Under the pieces are notes generated by a model. It was not told the origin of the DNA and searched no databases. It saw only the letters and a program-made list of their open reading frames with translations. The translations under genes and the position numbers were made by a program. Positions 1 to 10,267 of a DNA stretch of 64,000 bases are shown here, piece after piece. The stretch's first letter is position 1. Every line of letters begins with the position of its first letter. This stretch comes from Eukaryota sp. TZLM1-RC (lineage: Eukaryota; Metamonada: BaSk clade), in assembly GCA_040285825.1 (NCBI GenBank), contig JAUPSS010000004.1, positions 3,328,550-3,392,549 of the forward strand. The letters are read 5' to 3'.

Positions 1-305
1 TAAACAGATGTATTTTCGTTTACTATTATTATTAACACTGAAGTGCTCTACAAATATCTTCTTCTGATAAACATAATCAACTTATTGATAAAACAACCAG
101 TGTTATGGTCATAAAATGCGGTAAAATTTAGTAATGATTGCATTATTAAAACAATGAGCAATTATTCCTGGCTTTTGCTTTATCTGCCAACATGTTGCGG
201 GTGATGGACACACTGCAAATGGTGAAGATAGTGCGTTCACAATGGTCTAAAAGGGTTAAATCATCAAAAAGAAAAAGTCTAATTCCATTGTTGTAGACAT
301 TTAGA
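1..305. other. Intergenic, no gene seen
   Basis: AT-rich left edge of the window. The short reverse ORF at 146-346 overlaps the first exon and intron of the UEV gene on the other strand and looks like a chance ORF. I see no RNA gene or repeat here. Confidence 0.5.
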
Positions 306-744
306 ATGGTCACTGTTCCACGAGTATATGAGTCTTTCTCGCTCATCTTAGAACTTCCGTCTTCTTGAAGAGCTTGAGAAGGGCGAAAAGGGTCTCAGCT
401 CTGGTATGATATCTTATGGTCTTGATAACAACGATCGTACCCTCAGCAACTGGTCTGGCATGATTGTTGGACCTGAAAACACAGTATTTGATATGAGAAT
501 ATACTCTCTCACCTTACATTGTGACAACAACTACCCCAACAGTCCTCCTTCAGTACGATTCATTACCCGTATCAATCTTAACTGTGTAGATAGCAGCGGT
601 AACGTTATTACTTCAAAACTTCCTGTACTAAAAAATTGGAAACCAGACTACACATTGGAGACTGTTCTCAATGGAATCCGTGATACTATGAGACAATCCC
701 CCAACAAGAGTGCGAGTCAACCACCAGAAGGGTCGACTTATTAA
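306..744 (+). CDS. Ubiquitin-conjugating E2 variant (UEV, Mms2/Uev1 type), two exons
   Basis: Exon 1 (306-323) encodes MVTVPR and exon 2 (352-744) continues NFRLLEELEKGEKG; together they give the typical UEV N terminus and a protein of 136 aa, the usual family size. The start was chosen because splicing out the 28-nt intron restores the VPRNFRLLEELE signature, whereas the ATG at 406 would lose it. The E2 fold motifs SGMIVGP, YPNSPPSVRF and LPVLKNWKPDYTLE are present and the catalytic Cys of active E2s is absent, as in the family. UEVs pair with Ubc13 to build K63-linked ubiquitin chains in DNA-damage tolerance and signalling; that role is inferred from family. TAA stop at 742-744, followed by AATAAA about 20 nt downstream. 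Confidence 0.9.
324..351 (+). other. 28-nt spliceosomal intron in UEV gene
   Basis: Starts GTATATGAG and ends CTCATCTTAG. Removing it joins codon CGA to AAC and restores the conserved UEV N terminus. Confidence 0.88.
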
Positions 745-856
745 TTTTGTGTACTTACCTAAATAAACCTACTTAGTGTCTTTTTAGTAATATGCAATTC
801 AATTAGGTTATTCATATCAAAGTCAAGTTTAGCTCATTCTGTCCAAAGCCAGCTCA

Positions 857-1051
857 TTGACTACAGACAAATATATATGTACATGGTATAGCCAAATTGA
901 TTTGGTCATTCATCTATTTGGATATTCAATAACCAAAATATTTCCACCCGATCCCTATAAAGGAGTTTTTGATAATCGAAAAATTGCATCCTATCAAGCT
1001 GTTGCCCAAGAGTTAAGAACAACCTTAAATATTTTACAACAGCAAGACTGA
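857..1051 (+). CDS. Hypothetical 64-aa ORF
   Basis: Short ORF between UEV and the transporter. The second half (residues 32-64, containing DPYKGVFDNRKIASYQAV) looks protein-like and is followed by a poly(A)-signal-like AATAAATAAATA, but I do not recognise a family. The true start could lie in an upstream exon joined by a tiny intron. It may equally be a chance ORF. Confidence 0.25.
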   Translation: MTTDKYICTWYSQIDLVIHLFGYSITKIFPPDPYKGVFDNRKIASYQAVAQELRTTLNILQQQD

Positions 1052-1109
1052 AGTACTAAATTTATACGAAAAAATAAATAAATATCTAGATTTACAACTT
1101 ACATCTTAT

Positions 1110-2356
1110 TTAAATTTTGCTTTCCTGAATATCTTCTTCATAGTAGAAACCGGGAAGCTTAATGACCTTGCTAAAGTTAAAATGAATTAAAAAACCACAT
1201 ACCTATTAACAAACATTCCGAATAAAAGAATTGAGAAACCAAACAGTTGAAGCAATGACCACCATGAAAGAGTCTCACCAAATGCAGGAGAAATGGTGTA
1301 ATGAATAAACAAGTTTACAAGCCAGATACATCCAGTACGGAGACCTTCAAGAATGGTACGCAAAATGGCATTGAAGAATTGGGTGACAAACATACCGTAA
1401 AGATTGTAACCAAGAATAACAAGGGTATAGATGACACCGGTGACAGCAATCTTAGGGTTGTTCTTCAACATGTACAAAGTATCAATGGTGTCTTCGTGGA
1501 AGTTTCCAAAGAAACCTTGCTTGGGAAGTTTAGCCATGATGAATAACAAACCAACTCCGACAATTCCACCATAGAGACCTTCAAGACCGACAATAAGAAC
1601 TAGAATGAGATTTGTGAAAGGTCATACCAGGGGGGGCATTCATGTTCTTCATGATCTTTTCTTCACAAACAAGCTGAGTTGCTTGAATGATTTGAGCAAA
1701 TACAGTTAAGCAAATACCAGCTAATTGAAGAGCAGGAGTAACACCTCCAGCTTCGGAACCAGGATCAGCAGGACCGAGGACGGAACTCACAGCAACTGTG
1801 AAAAGACCAGTAACGACAATCATTACAGACATCCATTTATAACGAGGAAGTTGCTTCTTCAAGACAAACTTCGTGAGAATGGCGGAAAAGACGGTCATAG
1901 AACCTCTAAGCATTTGCCAGATACTGGGAGCAATGAACAGTAGACCAATATTCATAAGAATAGTGGCAGCAAGATCAAAGAGAGCAGGAGCACCAACAAC
2001 TAAGTAATACATTAAGTGAGAGGGCTTGGCCTTCTCCTCAGCACTCTGGATATCCGAAGCTTCAGTGGTCAACAAGTTATCGCCATTCTTCTTGTCCTTT
2101 CTTTTGTTGATAAATCGTTGAATTTCAAAAATTACAAGACACCAGAACTGAGATGAGATTTAGATAGTAAGAAATACCATTCCGAGAAACATAGCATTGG
2201 TTTGAAACATGAGGTGAGATGAATCACTGATACATACCATGGTTTTCTGAAAGTGTGGTCGGCAATACCGGGCCGGCCTTCACCTTTCATAGAAAAGATA
2301 AGCTTCTGGATGACGACGGTGAAGGTACTGCGATAAGAACCAACATGATAGAACAT
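1110..2356 (-). CDS. SLC35F6-like multi-pass nucleotide-sugar/drug-metabolite transporter, five exons
   Basis: Spliced exons give a multi-pass membrane protein of the SLC35F family (DMT superfamily, endomembrane or lysosomal carriers in animals). Recognisable pieces are QTNAMFLGMFWCLVIFEI, LRGSMTVFSAILTKFVLKK (the family's LRxSxxVFxxIxSxxFLxR helix), QATQLVCEEKIMKN, and VGLEGLYGGIVG. Introns are seen at 2148-2177 (30 nt), 1600-1627 (28 nt) and 1171-1202 (32 nt). A fourth junction near 2209-2237 has a good GTATGT donor but ends CTCAT rather than AG, although the homologous protein clearly resumes there. The last exon encodes KVIKLPGFYYEEDIQ and stops at 1110. The start at 2356 is uncertain; an upstream ATG at 2405 is out of frame without another intron. 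Substrate unknown. Confidence 0.75.
1171..1202 (-). other. 32-nt intron in SLC35F6-like gene
   Basis: Donor GTATGTGG, branch-like TTTTAAC, acceptor TTTAG on the minus strand. Splicing replaces a stop-prone tail with the conserved SLC35F6-like C terminus. Confidence 0.7.
1600..1627 (-). other. 28-nt intron in SLC35F6-like gene
   Basis: Donor GTATGACC, end CTCATTCTAG on the minus strand. Splicing joins the EEKIMKNMNAPP exon to the VLIVGLEGLYGG exon, a junction demanded by family similarity. Confidence 0.88.
2148..2177 (-). other. 30-nt intron in SLC35F6-like gene
   Basis: Donor GTATTTCT, end CTCATCTCAG on the minus strand. Splicing gives the continuous helix MFLGMFWCLVIFEIQRF. Confidence 0.82.
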
Positions 2357-2469
2357 TCCCGAAACCGAGCATCCCAGGGATGGAGAGAGACTTTGCAGAC
2401 ACCATAGTTGAAAGACTATAAGAAGGAGAGAGGTTTAGCAAGAGAAAGAACTTTGCAATAAATAATAAT

Positions 2470-4852
2470 TGTGAGGCAATAATATCTATTGAATTTGCAC
2501 ACTTAATTAAATTAACTCATAACTAATGGGACGACTATCATTGAACCAAGATTTTCTCTACAAAATCTTGATCTGCTTGCTGTCTAGCTAAAGCTTCTCT
2601 TATTCGATTGAAAAACCGAGATAATCTATTAATAATGGCAAATTGAATCCGAGAACGCCATAAAAAAATATCAAATCTTTTCATTGTTTTTTCTTGCACC
2701 ATTTTTTGGAAGTCATTCAAAAAAGTTTCTGCTTCATCTGATAATCCTCCATTTATCGAAAATGGGAAAGCAATAAAAACCAGCTGTGTATTTCTATCGG
2801 CATTAGCCTCTTCAATATCTTTATCATATTTTCTATGTTTCTCTTTTGCTTCAAAATCAAGAGCAGTCACAGGATTAGGTTTTCTTCTGTGAACCAAAGT
2901 ATCATTTGCAACATTACATGAGACAAAGTCAACAATAGCTTCAGAATTATCAATCCAATCACAGTATACATCACCTCTATCATCAGAACCAAAATTATTC
3001 AAAGAAAGTGTTTCCTTCAGCAGATGCTCTGTGATACACGATATTCTTGCAGTTTGTGCCATATTGAAAACAGTGTCTCTAACAGCATCATGTAATGAAG
3101 AACGATAAGTTATCAAATTTGAGCAAGTTAGAGCATGGCGCAAAGTGAGTTGAGGTGAATTCGAACAAATACATTTTTCTTTTGATAATAATTGATTAAT
3201 GGGGATATTCAAATATAATCTCATTTTTGTTACAAACGCCTCATTAATAGCACACAGTCCAAATCTTCGTGGTACAGTGGTTACAAAAAGTGAAAAATCT
3301 GATGACTTACTTTCACAAACACCCTTTTCCAATAACAATGAGTGAAGATATTGATTTAAAACAGCCGAGCTGCATATATTATTATAAAGATCATTTTCAT
3401 ACATTCCAGTCAAACGTTTCTGTAATGTTCGAAGAGTGTACTTCAAATTTAAAACATTCTTTTCTGGAATATTGCCATTGAATGATTGGGGAAAGCATCG
3501 ACCCCATTTTTCTGCATCAATTTTTGAATATTCTTCATTTAATGCAAAAACAGTGGAAATTTGCGTTGCCATCAATAAATCTTCCCAATCTGCAAATCTT
3601 TCGGAAAACTCAAAAATTGTATTTCTGCATCCACCAACAAAAGCACACGAGGTAAGAATAGAAGCCTTCGTCCACCCTAAACCGCCATAATGTGGACTAA
3701 GGTAAGCATGGTCTGGAATTTGGAACATTTTACATCCCAGTAATTGTGACAGAATTTTTGCACGTAATTCATTAAACTTCTGAGCCAAAGGCCTAGTGAC
3801 AAGAGGATTTGTAGATCGAAATATATGATTGAAATTGGAACTAAAACACAGTCTTATAATGGTAAATTTGATGTGTTTTTGTATATCTAAATTCATCATT
3901 CGGTCAATTTTGTCGGAAATTGAGTTCAACTTTTCAAACATTTTTTTGGTAATTTCATCATTATTTCCTAAAAACGAACCCCAATGACGAATAGCATCAA
4001 TTGAATATAATTTGGCTTAAATTTCAATACCATCAACTATTGTGGATACTGGAGAATTCGATAACAAAACACATTTAAGTAAATTAAGTCGGAGACCAAT
4101 TTTGGTAAATAATTCTTTAAAACATACAGTTGCTTGTTTCACAATATTTAAATCACCAATAAGCACAACATCATCCATATATGCAATCATTTTTAGCGGA
4201 GGAAACATCTCTTGAATTTGCAATAAAATAGGATGAATGGCCAAACAAAACAAAAGAGGTCCTAACGGATCTCCTTGCTTTACACCACTTGATGAACTCA
4301 AAATGCAATTATCAAAATGTAAATTAGAATATGTGCTATATGTTGATGGAAAATACGGCATTATTTCTGGCATATATTGCAATAAGGCACCATGGATAAT
4401 GCGACGACTGAGTGAATTGAATGCATTACTAAAATCCAATGACATACAAACATTGTATTCATTTTGGCGAAATAATACATCTGTAGTAGTATCACTGAAG
4501 AGACTCTATTAGTGGTATTAATTCCATATTGAAAGGGTAATAAAATCTTTTTTGCTTTCTCATTGAACCTGCTCAAGCAACACGCAGAAAAAATATTATC
4601 TAAGCTCTCAGAGACTGCAATAGGTCGAACATCCATTTTTGAATTTTTGCCAAGTGCAGTCAAACGAGAACTTCTTAATTCTTCTGGATATCTGAGTTGA
4701 CCAGTCAATATTTTGTTGAAAAATTTGGTTAATAAACCAAGACAATCCTCTGAAGAAATAATTGCGGCTTTTACATGATCGATAGTAATACCAGAAAGTG
4801 AGGCAGACTTACCGCGACTTTTTACCAATTCATCTTGATAGACGTTAAGCAT
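2470..4852 (-). mobile_element. Non-LTR retrotransposon family 1, longest copy (5' end not found)
   Basis: Reverse transcriptase followed by a CCHC and restriction-like endonuclease (REL) tail, the arrangement of R2/NeSL/CRE-type LINEs that insert by target-primed reverse transcription. The 3' end, shared with other copies in the window (near 25.5, 40.5 and 52.4 kb), is a short untranslated stretch ending in TTCAATA(A/G)ATA. Upstream of 4852 I see no continuation. The copy is broken: a frameshift near 4478 and an in-frame TAA at 4017-4019. Confidence 0.85.
2538..4852 (-). pseudogene. RT plus REL-endonuclease polyprotein of family-1 retrotransposon, disrupted
   Basis: Reading 4852 to 2538: an RT leader (KSRGKSASLSGITIDHV), then after a frameshift near 4478 the RT palm with LDFSNAFNSLSRR, GVKQGDPLGPLLF and the catalytic YMDDVVLIG. 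An in-frame TAA at 4017 interrupts the ORF before AKLYSIDAIRHWGS. The remaining 467-aa stretch (2538-3941) holds the thumb region and a C-x-C-x9-H-x3-C finger at about 3120-3180. It ends with a PD-(D/E)XK-like nuclease: GDVYCDW, EAIVDFVSCN and DFEAKEKHRKY supply the acidic and Lys residues. The C terminus, LARQQADQDFVEKILVQ, is the sequence found again in every family-1 fragment. With one frameshift and one stop this copy is probably inactive but young. Confidence 0.82.
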
Positions 4853-5062
4853 ACTTTATTTCTTTCACTGTATGATATCACGATCAAATGATAGTTAAAG
4901 TAGCAACATCACAATACACGTACAGGTACGCAATACATGGAATGACACTTATCTACGGGGTCTCCGGAACGCCTCAGGTCTTTCATTGTAGTAGTGCTCA
5001 CTTATGGCAATCCCCAACTGGTTTCTAGAGGCTGAGATGTCCCTCGACCAGATTGTTTGACA

Positions 5063-5302
5063 TTAAGGGCAAACAAACTTATCATTGTTCACCCTCCCAT
5101 CATCGTGATACAACTTTTGATTGAATATCTTACGGCAATTCGTTTTGGCAGATGTGTAGAATTCATCTCCATTAGGCTTCACATATGTAAAATGTTTCTG
5201 AATCTCCTTCGAAAAGCGCTCCCTTGGGGTTTTCACAGATTGTCTTGATGGCCCGTCACCTCCACTACCTAACCAAATTATGGTTTCTCTTCTATTAGCC
5301 AT
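5063..5302 (-). CDS. Hypothetical small ORF downstream of the gag-like repeats
   Basis: ATG at 5302 gives 79 aa starting MANRRETIIWLGSGGDG and ending NNDKFVCP. The frame is open further upstream to 5377, where it shares the LPNGI leader with the gag-like units because the 886-bp repeat begins there. No family recognised; content (KPNGDEFYTSAKTNC) is reminiscent of short DNA-binding leaders of transposon proteins but this is only an impression. Confidence 0.3.
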   Translation of the reverse strand: MANRRETIIWLGSGGDGPSRQSVKTPRERFSKEIQKHFTYVKPNGDEFYTSAKTNCRKIFNQKLYHDDGRVNNDKFVCP

Positions 5303-5462
5303 TAGTTTAATTTTTTCAATTAATCCAATTATCCTTTTTTGTTCTTTTCTTATGATGCCGTTAGGCAGAAATACCAAAGATGAAAAGAAGAAAAGAGAGT
5401 TAGTTTATCGGTAACAACAACACTACTTCTTCCCATTTTCTTTCAACAGTTTCGTAAATTAT

Positions 5463-6215
5463 TTAGCAAAATGAAGATAGGGGATTTGTGAGATACTGCG
5501 GCACGTGGTGTAGATGATTTACTTCGTGCTTAACTTTTGAGGGGCAATCACGAGCTAGATGACCTTTCTGATGACATTTGAAACATGTCCCGTCAGTCAA
5601 ATTGCGAGACCTATGGGATGAACGAGACTTAATACCAGCTTGACGCACAGAGTCAGTATTTTCAGAAACAGTCTTTGAAGATCTGTTCCAAGAAGCTACT
5701 CGCGTGCAATCAAGTAGTTCATCCTCTGCGGTATTCACCAATGTAGGAAAATCGGGGAATACCTCGTCCCGAATTTGAGAAATTAGAGATTTCTGCAGTC
5801 CTAATGGAAGAATACCCTTGGCGAATCTGATCATGAAGGCTGAGTCAGGCAATTTCAGTCCGGAAGCCCTGCTTTTCGCCTGAAGAAAACGTCTCAGGTA
5901 GCAGGACATATGTTCACGGACGTCGCCCTTACGGACATCAACCTTCAACTCAGACATCACCAAGTTGAATTCCTCGTACAAGGAAAACGAGGTGGAGGAT
6001 CTTAAATGATCCAGAAACACCTCATCGGATGAATCAACCCCAGGTCTTGGGAGAACCAATGATTCTAACAAGAAGCGGTCAACGAGGAGCCTTGCTGGAA
6101 CAAGGTCCTTCTTCGGTGTAACAGAAGAGTACACCTTCCACTGTTGTAGGAACAACAGGACGTCATCCACTTCCATAGAAGCAATGGACGGATGTAGTAC
6201 GCGTGTAGATATCAT
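5463..6215 (-). CDS. Gag-like zinc-knuckle protein, copy A
   Basis: ATG at 6215 gives 250 aa. The central region (VDRFLLESLV, REHMSCYLRRFLQAK, FAKGILPLGLQKSL) resembles the capsid-type Gag of LTR retrotransposons, and the C terminus has one CCHC knuckle, CFKCHQKGHLARDC, with basic flanks. Such proteins bind element RNA and assemble particles. No protease or RT follows on the same strand, so this is either an orphan gag or part of an incomplete element. The frame remains open upstream of the ATG to the previous repeat junction. Confidence 0.7.
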   Translation of the reverse strand: MISTRVLHPSIASMEVDDVLLFLQQWKVYSSVTPKKDLVPARLLVDRFLLESLVLPRPGVDSSDEVFLDHLRSSTSFSLYEEFNLVMSELKVDVRKGDVREHMSCYLRRFLQAKSRASGLKLPDSAFMIRFAKGILPLGLQKSLISQIRDEVFPDFPTLVNTAEDELLDCTRVASWNRSSKTVSENTDSVRQAGIKSRSSHRSRNLTDGTCFKCHQKGHLARDCPSKVKHEVNHLHHVPQYLTNPLSSFC

Positions 6216-6348
6216 CGGCAATGAGGGCCAATAATTATTGATGCCGTTAGGCAAAAATACCAAAGATGAAAAGAAGAAAAGAGAGTTAGTTTATCGGTAA
6301 CAACAACACTACTTCTTCCCATTTTCTTTCAACAGTTTCGTAAATTAT

Positions 6349-7101
6349 TTAGCAAAATGAAGATAGGGGATTTGTGAGATACTGCGGCACGTGGTGTAGA
6401 TGATTTACTTCGTGCTTAACTTTTGAGGGGCAATCACGAGCTAGATGACCTTTCTGATGACATTTGAAACATGTCCCGTCAGTCAAATTGCGAGACCTAT
6501 GGGATGAACGAGACTTAATACCAGCTTGACGCACAGAGTCAGTATTTTCAGAAACAGTCTTTGAAGATCTGTTCCAAGAAGCTACTCGCGTGCAATCAAG
6601 TAGTTCATCCTCTGCGGTATTCACCAATGTAGGAAAATCGGGGAATACCTCGTCCCGAATTTGAGAAATTAGAGATTTCTGCAGTCCTAATGGAAGAATA
6701 CCCTTGGCGAATCTGATCATGAAGGCTGAGTCAGGCAATTTCAGTCCGGAAGCCCTGCTTTTCGCCTGAAGAAAACGTCTCAGGTAGCAGGACATATGTT
6801 CACGGACGTCGCCCTTACGGACATCAACCTTCAACTCAGACATCACCAAGTTGAATTCCTCGTACAAGGAAAACGAGGTGGAGGATCTTAAATGATCCAG
6901 AAACACCTCATCGGATGAATCAACCCCAGGTCTTGGGAGAACCAATGATTCTAACAAGAAGCGGTCAACGAGGAGCCTTGCTGGAACAAGGTCCTTCTTC
7001 GGTGTAACAGAAGAGTACACCTTCCACTGTTGTAGGAACAACAGGACGTCATCCACTTCCATAGAAGCAATGGACGGATGTAGTACGCGTGTAGATATCA
7101 T
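6349..7101 (-). CDS. Gag-like zinc-knuckle protein, copy B
   Basis: Identical over its 250 aa to copy A apart from an upstream leader difference. It lies exactly 886 bp away in the tandem duplication. The same CCHC knuckle closes the protein. Both copies being intact suggests either selection or, more likely, a recent duplication. Confidence 0.7.
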   Translation of the reverse strand: MISTRVLHPSIASMEVDDVLLFLQQWKVYSSVTPKKDLVPARLLVDRFLLESLVLPRPGVDSSDEVFLDHLRSSTSFSLYEEFNLVMSELKVDVRKGDVREHMSCYLRRFLQAKSRASGLKLPDSAFMIRFAKGILPLGLQKSLISQIRDEVFPDFPTLVNTAEDELLDCTRVASWNRSSKTVSENTDSVRQAGIKSRSSHRSRNLTDGTCFKCHQKGHLARDCPSKVKHEVNHLHHVPQYLTNPLSSFC

Positions 7102-7189
7102 CTGCAATGAGGGCCAATAATTATTGATGCCGTTAGGCAGAAATACCAAAGAAGAAAAGAAGAAAAGAGAGTTAGCTTATCAGTAACAA

Positions 7190-8657
7190 CAACACTTATA
7201 AAGAAATCAAACTTTTTGCGGCGTAGGGCTCGGCGATCTCCATTCATCAGCAGTTGGTTCAATATAGTCCTCGGACGGAAGTCGGGATTGCTGATTTCTT
7301 CTTGTGTTGGTACCCCTGCGAATGGCGTTGCTACTTCATTAAGATATTTGTATAAATTCCGTACGAAATAGCAATTTGGGGATGCATGGGTCAGGACCGG
7401 GGGGTGAATGATTTTCCTTGCTTTTGGATTCAGAACAAGTCCCGAAAGTTGATGATCAACATTGTTTTTATCAATTTTTGATCCAATTGAATAACCACAA
7501 TCAATTGCACAAAATGAATGTTCAATTGGATCAACTGGAGGAGGCTCGTAGGTGTCATCGGTTCTTCGACGTTGCCTAGGACGAACCTGTTTTTGAAGTT
7601 TGGAGTTTCGCTTTCGACTCTTGGCAGGTATATCGAGTTTCCCACTGGCTATGGTGGTTGCCACTTCTCTGGCTGTCCGGCGATTCTTATTTTTTTGCGG
7701 GAAAGGAAAAAGTGAAGCGGATTGAAACAGCATCTGACGTAATTGTGTAAGTGAGATACTTCTTTTGGGAAAAGGCCAAACGGATTTTTCAGCAGACAGT
7801 GGTTAGCATTAAAAAAGAGAAAATGCTTTTCCAGTTTTTGACTAAAATGGATAAAGCCAGGAGAATAACTGGCGGATGGGCACACGGCATTTCTTCGCAT
7901 GGTGTCAGATGCAATATTTTCCAGAAAGGATAAAGTATTTAGCCCAGCAGTGAATAAGAAGGTGATGTTGTCTGGATTGAGATCAACATTGTCCAGCATC
8001 AACATAGTGTCAAAACGATAAGGGTCGGCAACCTGCTCAGTAAATAGGTCCATTATGTACTCATGGTGATCTTTATCATACCATGTGCGCAAAGAGTCAG
8101 GAATAGTGGCTGCAGTCGTGTTCACCACTATTGAAGCATTTTTCTTTGGATAAGGGCACTCAAAGAAGGTAGCCATTGTCCGGAAGAAGTCCAGCTTCCA
8201 AGAGACAGGGCCATCAGTAAGTATTTGACAAAAGCTGTTCGCCATTCGCAGTGCGCGAAAGCTTCTAATGTCAGAGTGGCACCAGTTGTCGGTTCCCTTC
8301 TAAAAGCCAATAGGAGAAAACGGCCAGCCAGGTCGGAAAGAGTGATCATTGAGTGCGCGGTACACTTCCATGTGATTCTCGAATGGGCATCTCACAGTCG
8401 GATGAGGTACCATTACAATGTCTTGCCATGGATACCAAAACTGTTGTTGATATAACCAGAAAGCCATTTCCGGATATTGCAAGACGAACAGCTGTGCTAA
8501 CCAGGCAGCAAGCACAGTGACAGTTCGAACATAGCGAAACTGTCTTTCCATTAAAACAAGAGCTGCAGTAGAGAAGAACTGAGCAACACTTGCTGGAAGT
8601 GTCGTCTTGCTGTCGTTTTTGGTTGCTCAAAACGGTTAACCTCCCAGGGGAGTACAT
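7190..8657 (-). pseudogene. Broken unknown protein upstream of the gag-like repeats
   Basis: Several overlapping minus-strand ORFs read like one protein in shifting frames: an aromatic-rich segment (8300-8551, containing FWLYQQQFWYPWQD), a middle part (8128-8349, LEAFAHCEWRTAFVKYL), a long part (7649-8245, LDFFRTMATFFECPYPKKN and LNPDNITFLFTAGLN), and a basic C-terminal part (7190-7720, KNRRTAREVATTIASGKLD and NLYKYLNEVATPFAG). No GT-AG pair of the local type bridges the frame changes. The last frame runs into the repeat. It may be an ORF of the same retroelement as the gag units. Family not recognised. Confidence 0.4.
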
Positions 8658-9869
8658 GCCTTCAACGTGGCAACTCTGGATTTTCCATTGGGAATGTCAG
8701 TCAAGGAAACTTCAGACAGTCAACAATAAAATTTCATTTAATCACAACTTCTTATATCTATAAAAAGTTGAAACATCAGCAAAACGATAATTCAACACTA
8801 TAATACGTGATACTCAAGCTGGCTAAACTATTTTCTTTCTTGAACAGGCTACAGGTGAAGAAGTTGTTTCAGGTGATAACAGCAGCATATTCAATCAAGG
8901 GAACGTTTTGTTTCAATGAGTTTGTATATAGTCTTGTTTCATAACGTTACTTGAGGATCTCATCTCATGAACTGTGTTTTGTGGTAACTCGAAGAATGCT
9001 GCTTTCTATCCATGCTTATTAGTGAAATATTGCTCTTAGCTTTCTGTTCCACACTTTTTTCAAAATTTTAAATAAAATCGGCACTGTGATCCGGCTTTTT
9101 GGCCAACATTAAATCATTTTTCAATCTCTTCTTTTTTGTTTGAATCTTGTAAATGCATTGGGGTCTTTTATATCAACATCACATTTAGCTTTCCCCTCTC
9201 TATTGTTTTGGACACAAACAGTACATCTTCTACTGGTATGACACTAATCTAGCCAGTACACTTTAATACAAATTTTTCTGAGAATTTTTCTCAGTACATC
9301 ACCTCGGATATTGTTGGTTTTTCGTCTCTTCCTTTTCTTTCCAATCGTCAAAGCCAATAACAATATCATTAGATATCTGCATTTAATGGGTGTTTAATCA
9401 GTAAGTTCAGTTGGTCTCACTCCTTTACTTATTTATGGATTTGAATAGAGCTAAACACCTCAAGAGGGGATGTTGGTGAATTGGCAGGCAAAAATAGAAT
9501 ACAAACACAAATTGGAGTCCAATTGATCACGACAAACAATTAGCATAGAAATCAATCCAATACAGCACCACCTTAATTATTCTATATCACGAATCAAGTA
9601 CTTCAGAATTTATAACGAACTATTCTTATATTCCAATTGGCCATTTATGTTGAAGAAAACCATAACTTTTAAACTTTCTCTTCTTAACTTTTACTTTAAC
9701 TCGCTTTAAATTAGGTTCTGTATTGTTCTAAATTGATAAAGTATCTTAACAAAATGGTGTTAGAGTAAAAGTTTTCATTTTGGCAAAAAGGAAAATTTTT
9801 ACAATTACAATTACAGTTACAATTCATCAAATGTGATAGTGGTGACACACCATGATTGCACTGGGGTAT
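8658..9869. other. Gene-free stretch
   Basis: About 1.2 kb of AT-rich sequence with no ORF I can support. A 68-aa reverse ORF at 9711-9917 is driven by a short TTACAATTACAGTTACAATT repeat and is rejected. Confidence 0.45.
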
Positions 9870-10150
9870 CACTGAAGTCATTGTGGATTGGGCTTCGTGT
9901 GATGTTGCAAATGACACTTTGATTCTGTGAAAAAATTAGAACCTGTAGAATCGCTTGGATTCGAAGCAAAAAAAGACCCAAAAAATAATATTTCAATATT
10001 CATGAAGCTAATACGGTTTCAGATGAACAGCTTGCCATTGATACTTTTCTTTTGTTTGAAGAATGGAAGACTTTTAGTTGAAGTGGAGGATATTTATTGA
10101 AGAACTTCCAAAAAATGATTCAAATAAAACGTTTGAGAAAATGCAATTAT
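9870..10150 (+). mobile_element. Decayed 3' fragment of family-1 retrotransposon
   Basis: The plus strand reads IVDWASCDVANDTLI, then frameshifted NRLDSKQKKTQ and, near 10100, a match to the FLNDFQKMVQEKTMKRF region. This aligns in order with the REL-endonuclease tail at 2538-3000. Many stops make it an old copy. Confidence 0.65.
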
Positions 10151-10267
10151 TCCTAAATCATTGAAGTTTGTAAATTGAATCAGAGTACTTGTAGCATTAA
10201 TGACATTAGGATTTTTTGCAAAAGAAATATTCATAAAATATAATAATTAATGAGATTCATAGAATAA

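Larger units (their letters stand above)
5354..7193. repeat. 886-bp tandem duplication (two full units plus a partial third)
   Basis: Unit A runs 5354-6239, unit B 6240-7125, and a third copy of the first ~68 bp runs 7126-7193. The two full units look identical except for isolated substitutions: SLPM against SLQM near the unit end, and one base in the shared leader. The partial third copy has diverged slightly more. Each unit carries one gag-like ORF on the minus strand. The repeat is either a very recent duplication or an assembly artefact. Confidence 0.9.

Noticed and set aside
146-346. 66-aa reverse ORF at the left edge
   Set aside because: It overlaps the supported UEV first exon and intron on the other strand and has no recognisable content.
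9711-9917. Cys-rich 68-aa reverse ORF
   Set aside because: Its NCNCNCN run comes from a short ACAATT-type DNA repeat, and the plus strand here is a family-1 retroelement relic.
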